A stretch of 64,000 nucleotides of DNA from Algoriphagus sp. AGSA1. Lineage in GTDB: Bacteria; Bacteroidota; Bacteroidia; Cytophagales; Cyclobacteriaceae. The stretch is from contig NZ_JAJUWR010000003.1 of NCBI RefSeq assembly GCF_021390545.1, positions 124,001 to 188,000 of the forward strand, written 5' to 3'. The position numbers and the translations under genes are program-made. Below, in pieces: positions 48,901 through 54,760 of the stretch (position 1 is its first letter; each line of letters begins with the position of its first letter). The notes below the pieces were generated by a model. The model was given only the letters and a program-made list of their open reading frames with translations, was not told the DNA's origin and made no database searches.

Positions 48901-49211
48901 CTTATTGCACCGGGGACGAGAGAAATACTTTCCAATCCACCTGCAATAGAGATAGTATAATTGCCTGGATCGGAGTACAGCCAACCCTCTCTGCCAATTG
49001 CGTCCCAATACATTGTACTACCATCTCCATACTCTATGGTGATATTTTTAGCATCTAAATCGAACTCAACGATGGTTCCTCTCTCAGCCACGTTCCATTC
49101 CATCTGAAATGGCTTGTGCTGAGCAAAAGCTCGATTGATGAGAGAAAATCCTAAATTGAGGATTAAAATCAACACCAGAAACCTGAAAACTAGAATTGGA
49201 CTTACTTTCAT
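42921..49211 (-). CDS. 2096-residue BspA-like T9SS surface protein with CHU C-terminal domain
   Basis: Signal peptide about residues 1-30 (FRFLVLILILNLGFSLINRA). Residues about 30-1145 are BspA-like/DUF285 repeats with PKD-like pieces; the segment NYDATLIGWA to FVGD occurs four times (about 181-241, 496-555, 768-826, 1085-1142). Two MBG-like domains (about 1146-1214, 1397-1466) alternate with two Ig-like blocks. Two or three DUF11/CARDB-like domains follow (about 1644-2005). The end (about 2010-2096, IPNVFTPNGDGINESW) is the gliding-motility CHU C-terminal domain for type IX secretion. Likely an adhesin or surface matrix protein exported with the adjacent SprF-like protein. No enzyme domain was recognised. 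Confidence 0.93.
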   Translation of the reverse strand: MKVSPILVFRFLVLILILNLGFSLINRAFAQHKPFQMEWNVAERGTIVEFDLDAKNITIEYGDGSTMYWDAIGREGWLYSDPGNYTISIAGGLESISLVPGAISGNKFLRIVQWGDIQWKSMEDMFNGTQVRFNLSQVDSPDLSQVSSLAGMFKDAQFDENLGDWDISTITDMADIFSGSTLSPQNYDATLIGWATQNVQRNVTVGAEGLTFCEGKVARQKLIDEYGWTFVGDKLAEECQEDKTKAFVTKWVTTSSNEEIIIPTTKSGFSYNYSIDWGDGSQESGLRGDATHRYLNPGVYTVSISGVFPGLRMDMSTENNQLKILSIEQWGDIQWREILWAFYKCENLEIRAKDTPDLSMLVNGLIGTFSEAATINSDLNNWDVSKIQFFSRLFEGAKLFNGDLGSWNMSLAKEIHFMFYGAENFNRDISNWDVSMVVNMSQIFKGASSFNQPIGKWNTGKVEYLYGAFENAVSFDKSLADWDISKVTKMDRIFNGSGMSQANYDATLIGWAAQEVQRNVTVGADGLTFCEGKAARQKLIDEYGWTFVGDQLADDCVDTSELGEPFILSYVYNRYAAYDTNDGEGGGAIYIGPYGDDFFANWDAYIYGQDPNYWTGDRVEYFEENSDLLNGYFYCCSDVSIAISRGMKSLDLSSWNSSNPFIISAIHQWGDIEWESVEGLFKGITPAHSPVDQFNLNFSGTDSPNLSKVTSTKDMFNGTRFSSDFSSWDVSSIENMSGMFQNSNLNQNIGSWDISNVTDMTDIFSGSSLSQANYDATLIGWATQEVQRNVTVGAEGLTFCEGKAARQKLIDEYGWTFVGDKLAEECQDIDPGAFVTIWETTGLTEGIYIPTADPNFAYNYTVDWGDGTVEEGLTGRAAHRYFNPGRYTVSITGQFPKTWFYISSTENKAKLMEVKQWGSMKWLDMSQAFYETGNLEISATDSPDLSEAFTTIAAFLSAGLTTPDLNSWNVSTIENFEQMFYNAESFNGKIDQWDMSNALNVSHMFYSADIFNQDISRWDMSSVNNISYMFAETDLFNQPIGNWDFENLQYLNNVFENATSFDQSLANWNISKAISMEGIFDGSGMSQENYDATLIGWAAQNVQWDVVVGAEGLTFCAGKAARQKLIDEYRWKFVGDLEAADCKDLITGITFEDATFTYDGTLKTIKISGDLPDGVTVTYEDNTRTEVGSQTTTAYLDGGENYEDLTLTATLTIVEGEAPNATTSDIQVESWEICAGEIVPLEASSTTVANPVFTFYLDADLTQMIESSEIEVFQDTQVYVTVKGDGVNENLPGEAAIIDIKVNLVEAPVFLESSQEFCSENTPTLDDFVVEPITPGASMEYYASLESTEPLAWNTPLENKTYYAEVYDAVKGCGSARVPITAVLKTCEQEPGEKLPIEGITFTDATFTYDGTEKSIQLSGNLPAGVTVTYENNTRTEIGSQTATAKLDGGENYQNLTLTATLTIVEGDVPTAKASDIQVTELEVCLGEILDLTASSTTVTNPIFTFYLDEQLTQKIEDDKIQILGDTQIFVTIKGSGIDENLPGEAAVWQIVVRSVEPPVFSLFTQEFCAEDEATLAQVVVQGVGEEEQLNYYESEDASEPLAMSALLESKTYFAEKVDLFSGCSSERVPVVVDVTTCQQESINFSISKNADVSTVLPGGQITYTITIQNDSDQSTGQLTVSDPLNEFLTFISASHNGQLLGENEVTWIIENLESGASIQLNLLAEVSLDAPVAQVISNVAEGKLVDDPEQVKSSNTVEVLVDGVAQTGVSIQKTQSVNGEISPGESIEYQITVTNTGESPAYDLVIEDVFPQELVLTSASPGAEVQSSKVTWYLEELAAGQSVSFTLSFDVLGEQGSLINFASVRGENFPAVSDQTDPVAIKEILSPDLIIYLESAPKMVLKGKEYQVKIHVVNTGSVSSGPLAVDHYFSDLVGYEGASSEVGDISYDSSNKYLTWGIEEISPGDTLELILELKATEDGLVENFFHVYSDTPDPDYSNNELVFTINQSELRIPNVFTPNGDGINESWRIEQLNELFASNQLVVFDRMGKTVFSTENYQNDWSGTGLSRGTYFYELATMDFEGNSYQFSGFITLIY
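44290..45775 (-). repeat. Duplicated MBG plus Ig-like module inside the giant cargo gene
   Basis: Two adjacent copies of a roughly 250-residue unit are recognisable. Each has an MBG-like part (ATFTYDGT to LTATLTIVEG), then DIQV, SSTTV and FTFYLD blocks and a Cys-containing part ending in a CxQE-like stretch. They have diverged at many positions, so the duplication is not recent. Confidence 0.7.
45785..48667 (-). repeat. Four copies of a ~57-residue segment inside the giant cargo gene
   Basis: Copies lie at about 48490-48667, 47548-47722, 46735-46906 and 45785-45955. At protein level they are nearly identical (NYDATLIGWA, QRNVTVGAEGLTFCEGK, ARQKLIDEYGWTFVGD). At DNA level many third-codon positions differ, for example between the first and third copies. 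That suggests selection on the protein rather than a very recent duplication. The last copy has more amino-acid changes. Confidence 0.8.
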
Positions 49212-49523
49212 ATTTTAAGTTATTGCGTCTCTTTGACCTATAGTTTTATATTTCAGACTTATTACCTGACGAAAATCCGCCTTTTCCAACACTCACTAAA
49301 ATTCCCTTGGAATGGATCCGAAGACAATCTCCATTTAGTTTTTGGCAGTTGCCAATTAGAATCCGGCACAAAAACTCCTACTCAACCGTTTCCAATCATG
49401 TAGAAATAATAGGCTCCTTAGGCCATCAAAACCTAGGTAAGTTTTTTTCAAAAGTATCCCACAAGGGCAAAAAAAAATACCCCCATAAATGGGGATATTT
49501 CTGGAATTTGAGCATACTAAATT
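49212..49523. other. Intergenic region with regulator terminator
   Basis: 312 bases between the cargo gene start and the PAS-LuxR gene stop. It contains the terminator at 49469-49499 and AT-rich leader sequence of the cargo gene. No ORF or RNA gene was recognised. Confidence 0.5.
49469..49499 (-). terminator. Terminator of the PAS-LuxR gene
   Basis: AATACCCCCA (49476-49485) and TGGGGATATT (49490-49499) form a stem with one mismatch and a TAAA loop. An A-run (49469-49477) acts as T-tract for leftward transcription. It is 25 bases past the stop. Confidence 0.65.
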
Positions 49524-50303
49524 CTATATCAGCCCGTTTTTTATACAAAATGCCACCAATTGAGCGGTGTTTTTACAAGCTGACTTGTACAGCATATTTT
49601 TCCGATGAGAGACAATAGTTTCTTCCGAAACAAAAAGCTGATCACTGATCTCCTTTGTAGTCATCCCTTCACCAATCAAGATGATGATCTCTCGCTCACG
49701 TTTGGTAAACTTGACGCCCGGATCCCCCTTTTCCTTACCATATCTCTCGGGAAAAACCTCAATCACAAAATTACTATTCTCAGCCGTAATATCTGAAATG
49801 GATAGTTTATAAGAATTGGAATCTGTGATATGGGATATATCCACATGAATTCCCATCACCTTCTCCAAGGCTCCCTCCTCATTAGTAGCCAGAGTCACAG
49901 TTTGCATTAAGAAAAGTTTGTATGTACCATCCTGAGTCCTTTCCCGGATAGCATAGCTGAATTTATAATTCAGGATATCTTGCGCCGTCAAATTCGCCTT
50001 GATAAACTTGGCCACATGGTCTTCACTCGCATACACAAAAGGCATATCCTCGGGATGAAATACATTGAGCAAGCTAGATAAATGGGTACCGGTCAAATCA
50101 ACACCTATTATTTCTTGAGCTGAAGCGGAACAATAATCAAATGTCAATGAAGCAGAGTCCATCACATAATAATAATAAGGTCCTGGAGTGAAAATTGACC
50201 CCAAAACACCTTCAAACTTAGGAATAGGGATCCTGTCTGATCGACTGGCAAGATATCCCTGATGTCCCTTATATAATTCTAGAATGTCTATAGGTTTCTT
50301 CAT
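49524..50303 (-). CDS. PAS-domain LuxR-family transcriptional regulator
   Basis: 259 residues. A PAS-like sensor occupies about residues 35-165 (YYYVMDSASLTFDYCSASAQ, DLTGTHLSSLLNVFHPEDMP). The LuxR/GerE HTH is at about 195-259 (VKFTKREREIIILIGEG, TTKEISDQLFVSEETIVSH). There is no phospho-acceptor receiver domain, so it is not a classic response regulator. It lies upstream of and in line with the T9SS cargo gene and has its own terminator. It may control the cargo genes or respond to a small ligand; neither is shown. Confidence 0.9.
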   Translation of the reverse strand: MKKPIDILELYKGHQGYLASRSDRIPIPKFEGVLGSIFTPGPYYYYVMDSASLTFDYCSASAQEIIGVDLTGTHLSSLLNVFHPEDMPFVYASEDHVAKFIKANLTAQDILNYKFSYAIRERTQDGTYKLFLMQTVTLATNEEGALEKVMGIHVDISHITDSNSYKLSISDITAENSNFVIEVFPERYGKEKGDPGVKFTKREREIIILIGEGMTTKEISDQLFVSEETIVSHRKNMLYKSACKNTAQLVAFCIKNGLI

Positions 50304-50734
50304 TTGAAAAATAACTTGGTCGCAATTGGATACAGCTTTAAAATAAACTAATTAAAGGAATTAAACTGGATTTTATTCCAAAAAACTAATGACGTTTTAT
50401 CTTTAAGAACAACAACAAAAACACAACTAATTAATAATCAAATAAATAACCCCAACCTATTTTCTTTAACCAGAAGAGCAAATGCTTGAGTTTATAAAGA
50501 AAAACAGGCTCGATTTCAACACGATATTAGATTTTAAAGACTCAAATTAAAGATCTCGGAAAAATTCACAAATGCAATCTGAAGGTAATTTAGGAATCTC
50601 TGTCCTTTTGACGACCACAAATTTAATTTGAGCAAGATGAGCAGCCCAACAATAAGAGCAGTACCTATATAGACCAGAATATTGACAGTCTTTTGATTTT
50701 TTTATCTATCAGAAAACCGTGAATCCCCTTGTTT
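50304..50734. other. Intergenic region without accepted gene
   Basis: 431 bases, AT-rich. On the - strand a 55-codon frame (50534-50701) reads as a plausible membrane segment (NILVYIGTALIVGLLILLKL) but has no ATG or GTG before it and is closed directly upstream by a stop, so it may be a remnant. No RNA gene was recognised. Confidence 0.4.
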
Positions 50735-51601
50735 CTAAATCAAAGGCAACACCATCCTCAAAGCCGGATTTCGGTTCTCCGCTTTCCAAATGGCCGAAAG
50801 TTCTGTGTGCTGAGCTATATTCGGAATCTCCATAAAACGTACATTCAGCTCATATCCTTCTTTGAGAGAAGTAGGCACGATCGCTACACCCATCCCGTTT
50901 TCAACCAATCTAAAAATCGTCAGCGCATGGACAGATTTATGTCTGATCTTAGGAGCAAAACCCGCATCTCTACAAATCCCAATGATCTGCTCGTAATAGA
51001 GGTTGCTATAATCAGAAGAGAACAAGACAAAAGACTCGTCCCTAAACTGATTCACTGAGAGAAAACCCTTGGCTTCAATTGGGTGGTCTTTTGGCACGAC
51101 AAGAGAAAAAGTATCCCTAAGCACAACCTTCATTTCCAACTCACTTGGCACAGAAGCCAACCGGACAAATCCCAAATCCAGTTTATCCTTTTCGATCATT
51201 TCCACTTGAACCGAATTGCTCAATTCCTCCAAACTCGTACTGATCAAGGGCTGCTGAGCATTCAATCTCGCTAGCAAATCAGGTAAAATCTGGTTAGATG
51301 CCGATCCTAAAAAACCTATCCTCAATTCGCCTATTTTTCCTGCCGCGATTAACTTCAGCTGATTTCCCGTCAGCTCAAGATGATTAAGGATAAAATCCAC
51401 TTCGCCTTTCAGGTAAGCTCCCGCCACTGTCAATTCCACGTGCTTCTGATCCCGCTCAAAAAGCTTCACTTTCAATATCTCCTCCAGCTGCCTGATCTGC
51501 CTACTCAATCCAGGTTGCGAAATAAACAAACGGCCCGCGGCTTTTCGGAAATTTAACTCCTCCGCCACTGCCTTGAAATAATTCAGATGTCTTAACTCCA
51601 T
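50735..51601 (-). CDS. LysR-family transcriptional regulator divergent from hutH
   Basis: 288 residues. The N-terminal winged HTH (MELRHLNYFKAVAEELNFRK, SQPGLSRQIRQLE) is classic LysR; the substrate-binding domain spans about 90-288 (LRIGFLGSASNQI). It is divergent from hutH. A dyad that overlaps its own start codon (51600-51620) suggests autoregulation and hut control. Hut operons of other phyla use HutC or HutP; here a LysR type takes this place. The inducer, perhaps urocanate or histidine, is inferred only from position. Confidence 0.92.
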   Translation of the reverse strand: MELRHLNYFKAVAEELNFRKAAGRLFISQPGLSRQIRQLEEILKVKLFERDQKHVELTVAGAYLKGEVDFILNHLELTGNQLKLIAAGKIGELRIGFLGSASNQILPDLLARLNAQQPLISTSLEELSNSVQVEMIEKDKLDLGFVRLASVPSELEMKVVLRDTFSLVVPKDHPIEAKGFLSVNQFRDESFVLFSSDYSNLYYEQIIGICRDAGFAPKIRHKSVHALTIFRLVENGMGVAIVPTSLKEGYELNVRFMEIPNIAQHTELSAIWKAENRNPALRMVLPLI

Positions 51602-51620
51602 GATATCTTAAAGGTATCAT
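51600..51620. promoter_or_regulatory. Candidate LysR-box between LysR gene and hutH
   Basis: ATGATA (51600-51605), nine bases, TATCAT (51615-51620) fit the LysR T-N11-A dyad. It covers the LysR start codon (51599-51601). Two further GATATC copies lie at 51635-51640 and 51661-51666. Confidence 0.55.
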
Positions 51621-51662
51621 ATCATGACAAAATTGATATCAAAAATTATCATTAATGTTAGA

Positions 51663-51670
51663 TATCTTTG
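51663..51670 (+). promoter_or_regulatory. Candidate -7 element of hutH
   Basis: TATCTTTG matches the Bacteroidota -7 consensus TAnnTTTG exactly. It lies 31 bases before the ATG at 51702, inside the longer reading of the ORF that would start at 51624. No clear -33 TTG at the right distance was found. Confidence 0.5.
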
Positions 51671-51701
51671 CCAAGACCCTAGAATATTTACCCAAATAGC
51701 A

Positions 51702-53267
51702 ATGGAAACCTTCAACTACGGAATAGATCACCTAACAGTGGGAAAAGCTATAAAGCTGGTGCGCAAAGAGATCAAAGGGATTTTGAATCCTGAAACCCGG
51801 AAAAAGGCAGAAGCTTCAGCCCAAGCGGTAGCCAACATCGCCAAAGGAGAAAAGGCTGTCTATGGTATCAATACAGGTTTTGGACCGCTTTGTACCAGTA
51901 AAATCTCAGCAGCTGATACGCAGACTTTACAGGAAAATTTATTGAAAAGCCATGCTGTTGGTTTGGGAGAACCCGTTCCCTTGGAGATTTCCAAGCTGAT
52001 GCTCGTATTGAAACTCCAGGCTTTGACCCAGGGGTTTTCGGGAATCAGGCTGGAAACCTTAGACCGAATGCTATGGATGCTGGAAAATGAGGTAATTCCC
52101 GTGGTTCCTATTCAAGGTTCAGTGGGTGCATCCGGGGATTTGGCTCCACTCTCTCATTTATTTCTGCCTTTGTTAGGTTTGGGAAAAGTGCATTTTGAAG
52201 GTACGATCCAAGCTACATCTTCCGTCTATGAAAAGCTGGAAATGACGGCACTTTCCCTTGGCCCAAAGGAAGGTTTGGCACTGATCAACGGTACCCAGTT
52301 TATGGCTGCGTATGGTGTGAAAGTCGTGGACCGCTTACATAATCTGCTTGTCCACGCGGACATTACCGGAGCCATGATGATCGAAGGCCTGATGGGTTCG
52401 ATCAAGCCTTTTTCCGCGGAATTACATCAACTAAGGCCTTTCCCCGGAAATAAGCATGTGGCACAGACTATTTTAAATTTATTGAACGGATCCGAAATCG
52501 TCAATTCCCATTTGAATTGTGCACGGGTGCAGGATCCTTACTCTCTGCGATGCATGCCACAGGTTCATGGGGCATCCAGAAATGCCTGGCTTCACCTGAA
52601 AGAGGCCATCGAAACGGAGATCAATTCCGTGACGGATAATCCAGTTGTTTTCAGCGAAGACCACACCATCTCTGGAGGCAGTTTTCATGGACAGCCTATC
52701 GCGTTGCCATTGGATTATGCCTGCCTTGCGGCTTCTGAATTGGGGAATATTTCTGACAGGAGAATCTATCTTTCCCTCGAAGGAGACACCCCGGGAGTTC
52801 CCAAATTATTACTGAAAGAGACGGGACTAAACTCAGGACTGATGATCCCCCAGTACACCACTGCTGCTTTGGCTTCTGAGAATAAAGGGCTTTGTTTTCC
52901 TGCCTCGGCTGACAGTATTCCCACCTCCTTGGGACAAGAAGATCATGTAAGCATGGGGTCGATTGGTGCGAGAAAAGCGTTGCGGGTTATTGAAAATGTG
53001 GAGAAAATCCTGGGTATAGAGTTGTTTTATGCTGCCCAAGCGATGGATTTCCATGCGCCACTCAAGTCTGGCAAGGTGATGACAGCAATCCACGAACATG
53101 TGCGAAAAAGCATCACGCCCGTCATTAATGACCGAGTGATGACCGAGGATATGGAAGCTGCAATAGAAATGATCCAAAGTGGCGAATTGATTGATCTTGC
53201 AAACCAAACAGCGAAAGCAGAAGGATTGCCGTTTGAAACAGAGTGGAGTAAAATGTTTGACTATTAA
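51702..53267 (+). CDS. hutH: Histidine ammonia-lyase
   Basis: 521 residues from the ATG at 51702; a longer reading from 51624 would cover the -7 element TATCTTTG. The MIO cofactor triad is Ala143-Ser144-Gly145 in VGASGDLAPLSHL. Further family blocks are YGINTGFGPLC and QDPYSLRCMPQVHG. It removes ammonia from histidine to give urocanate in the cytoplasm. It starts the hut gene group, with hutI after a 145-base spacer. Confidence 0.96.
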   Translation: METFNYGIDHLTVGKAIKLVRKEIKGILNPETRKKAEASAQAVANIAKGEKAVYGINTGFGPLCTSKISAADTQTLQENLLKSHAVGLGEPVPLEISKLMLVLKLQALTQGFSGIRLETLDRMLWMLENEVIPVVPIQGSVGASGDLAPLSHLFLPLLGLGKVHFEGTIQATSSVYEKLEMTALSLGPKEGLALINGTQFMAAYGVKVVDRLHNLLVHADITGAMMIEGLMGSIKPFSAELHQLRPFPGNKHVAQTILNLLNGSEIVNSHLNCARVQDPYSLRCMPQVHGASRNAWLHLKEAIETEINSVTDNPVVFSEDHTISGGSFHGQPIALPLDYACLAASELGNISDRRIYLSLEGDTPGVPKLLLKETGLNSGLMIPQYTTAALASENKGLCFPASADSIPTSLGQEDHVSMGSIGARKALRVIENVEKILGIELFYAAQAMDFHAPLKSGKVMTAIHEHVRKSITPVINDRVMTEDMEAAIEMIQSGELIDLANQTAKAEGLPFETEWSKMFDY

Positions 53268-53292
53268 AATTGCCTGCGGAGAAGTATAATTA

Positions 53293-53383
53293 CCCGCAGA
53301 TTCCCGCAGAAAAAGACGCAGATAGGCGCAGATAGGCGCAGATCATTTGCTGAAATCCGCTAAAAAATCAGCGAAAAGCTGCG
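53293..53383 (+). repeat. GC-rich interspersed repeat with tandem CGCAGATAGG units, hutH-hutI spacer
   Basis: CGCAGATAGG occurs at 53317-53326 and 53327-53336, with CGCAGAT again at 53337-53343. Related CCGCAGA copies stand at 53294-53300 and 53304-53310, and CTGCGG closes the block. This style of GCAGA-rich intergenic repeat is found repeatedly in Bacteroidota genomes. It lies between two genes that may be co-transcribed. Confidence 0.55.
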
Positions 53384-53412
53384 GAAAAACCTGAGAGAAA
53401 TCCTAAAAAAAC

Positions 53413-54684
53413 ATGAAATTAATCGGACCAATTACCCAGCTTCTAACTCTTGATAAACTACCACTCAAAGGAGCTTTGAAAGACGAACAACTCGAAATCC
53501 TTGCAAATGCAGGAATTTTGGTCGAGGAAAATAAGATTCTGGAGATTGGCGATTACGCCGGTTTACTGACAAAAGCCAATGAGTTGCAGGCGGAAGTAAT
53601 TCAATTGGAAGGAGATTTTGTCGCGCTGCCGGGATGGATCGATTGCCACACGCATATATGCTTCGGAGGAAGTAGGGCAAAAGATTTTGCCATGCGGAAT
53701 GCGGGGAAATCCTATTTGGAAATCGCAAAAGCAGGTGGTGGAATCTGGGATACGGTCTCCCAAACCAGAAATCTCAGTCAAGAAGAACTTACCGCGAGAA
53801 CAGTCATAAATTCGAATCGACACTTGAGCGAAGGAGTAACTACCATTGAGGTAAAAAGCGGCTATGGATTGGACATACGCGAGGAACTAAAAATGCTTAG
53901 GGCGATAAAAAAAGCGAACTCAAATACCAAAGCTGATCTGATTCCCACCTGCCTTGCAGCCCATATGAAGCCCAGGGATTTTGAGGGCTCAAAAGAAGAA
54001 TATCTTCAGGAAATAGTCGAGCAGTTATTCCCTATCCTCAAATCAGATAACCTCACTAATAGGATCGATTCATTTATAGAGCAAAGTGCTTTTTCACCTG
54101 ATGAGATTAACGGCTATTACCAAAAAGCTAAAGAATCAGGTTTTGACCTCACCGTTCATGCCGATCAATTCACTACGGGAGGATCCGAAGTGGCGGTAAA
54201 ATTCAGTGCCAAATCGGCTGATCATCTGGAAGCTTCCACTGAGAAAGAAATAGCCCTTTTGGCAAAGTCAGATACGGTAGCAGTTGCACTTCCGGGCGCT
54301 TCTATTGGAGTGGGCTGTGCATTTACTCCAGCTAGAAAAATCCTAGATCAGGGTGGCTCGTTGGCCATAGCGAGTGATTGGAACCCCGGATCCGCTCCTA
54401 TGGGAGACTTGCTGGCACAAGCTTCTATTTTGGCAACATTCGAAAAACTAAGCACTGCCGAAGTATTCTCAGGTCTTACTTTCCGGGCAGCAGCAACTTT
54501 GGGATTGGAAGATCGGGGGAAGTTAAAAGCAGGACTTCTGGCTGATTTCAATGTTTTCCCTACTTCTGACTATAGAGAAATTTTGTATCAGCAAGGGAAA
54601 CTTAAGCCAACCCAGGTCTGGAAAAATGGCATGAAGATTCAAGACTTCAGAACCAAGAACCAAAAGATTTGGCATTCCAAATGA
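53413..54684 (+). CDS. hutI: Imidazolonepropionase
   Basis: 423 residues. An amidohydrolase fold with the metal motif GWIDCHTHICFGGSRA (about 74-90), later FDLTVHADQFTTGG, a metal-binding HADQ histidine, and the catalytic aspartate in SDWNPGSAPMGD. It opens the imidazolone ring to N-formimino-glutamate. It lies between hutH and hutU in the same direction, with spacers of 145 and 76 bases that carry repeats, so whether one transcript covers all is open. Confidence 0.96.
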   Translation: MKLIGPITQLLTLDKLPLKGALKDEQLEILANAGILVEENKILEIGDYAGLLTKANELQAEVIQLEGDFVALPGWIDCHTHICFGGSRAKDFAMRNAGKSYLEIAKAGGGIWDTVSQTRNLSQEELTARTVINSNRHLSEGVTTIEVKSGYGLDIREELKMLRAIKKANSNTKADLIPTCLAAHMKPRDFEGSKEEYLQEIVEQLFPILKSDNLTNRIDSFIEQSAFSPDEINGYYQKAKESGFDLTVHADQFTTGGSEVAVKFSAKSADHLEASTEKEIALLAKSDTVAVALPGASIGVGCAFTPARKILDQGGSLAIASDWNPGSAPMGDLLAQASILATFEKLSTAEVFSGLTFRAAATLGLEDRGKLKAGLLADFNVFPTSDYREILYQQGKLKPTQVWKNGMKIQDFRTKNQKIWHSK

Positions 54685-54725
54685 AAAAAGTTTGAGTTTA
54701 AAGTAGAGGATTGAAGTACAGTTCA

Positions 54726-54757
54726 AATTCGTAAATCGCACATCGTAATTCGTAAAT
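54726..54757 (+). repeat. Short TCGTAAAT-type repeat in the hutI-hutU spacer
   Basis: TTCGTAAATCG, then CATCGTAATTCGTAAATTC, gives three loosely repeated TCGTAA units about ten bases apart, just before the hutU start. Strings like this are common between genes in Bacteroidota. Confidence 0.4.
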
Positions 54758-54760
54758 TCA

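Noticed and set aside
50534..50701. Open - strand frame reading a membrane segment
   Set aside because: It has no ATG or GTG and is closed by a stop directly upstream; at most a remnant, so not annotated as a gene.
53293..53383. Tandem repeat as a possible CRISPR array
   Set aside because: The units are ten bases and directly adjacent with no spacers; no cas genes are present.
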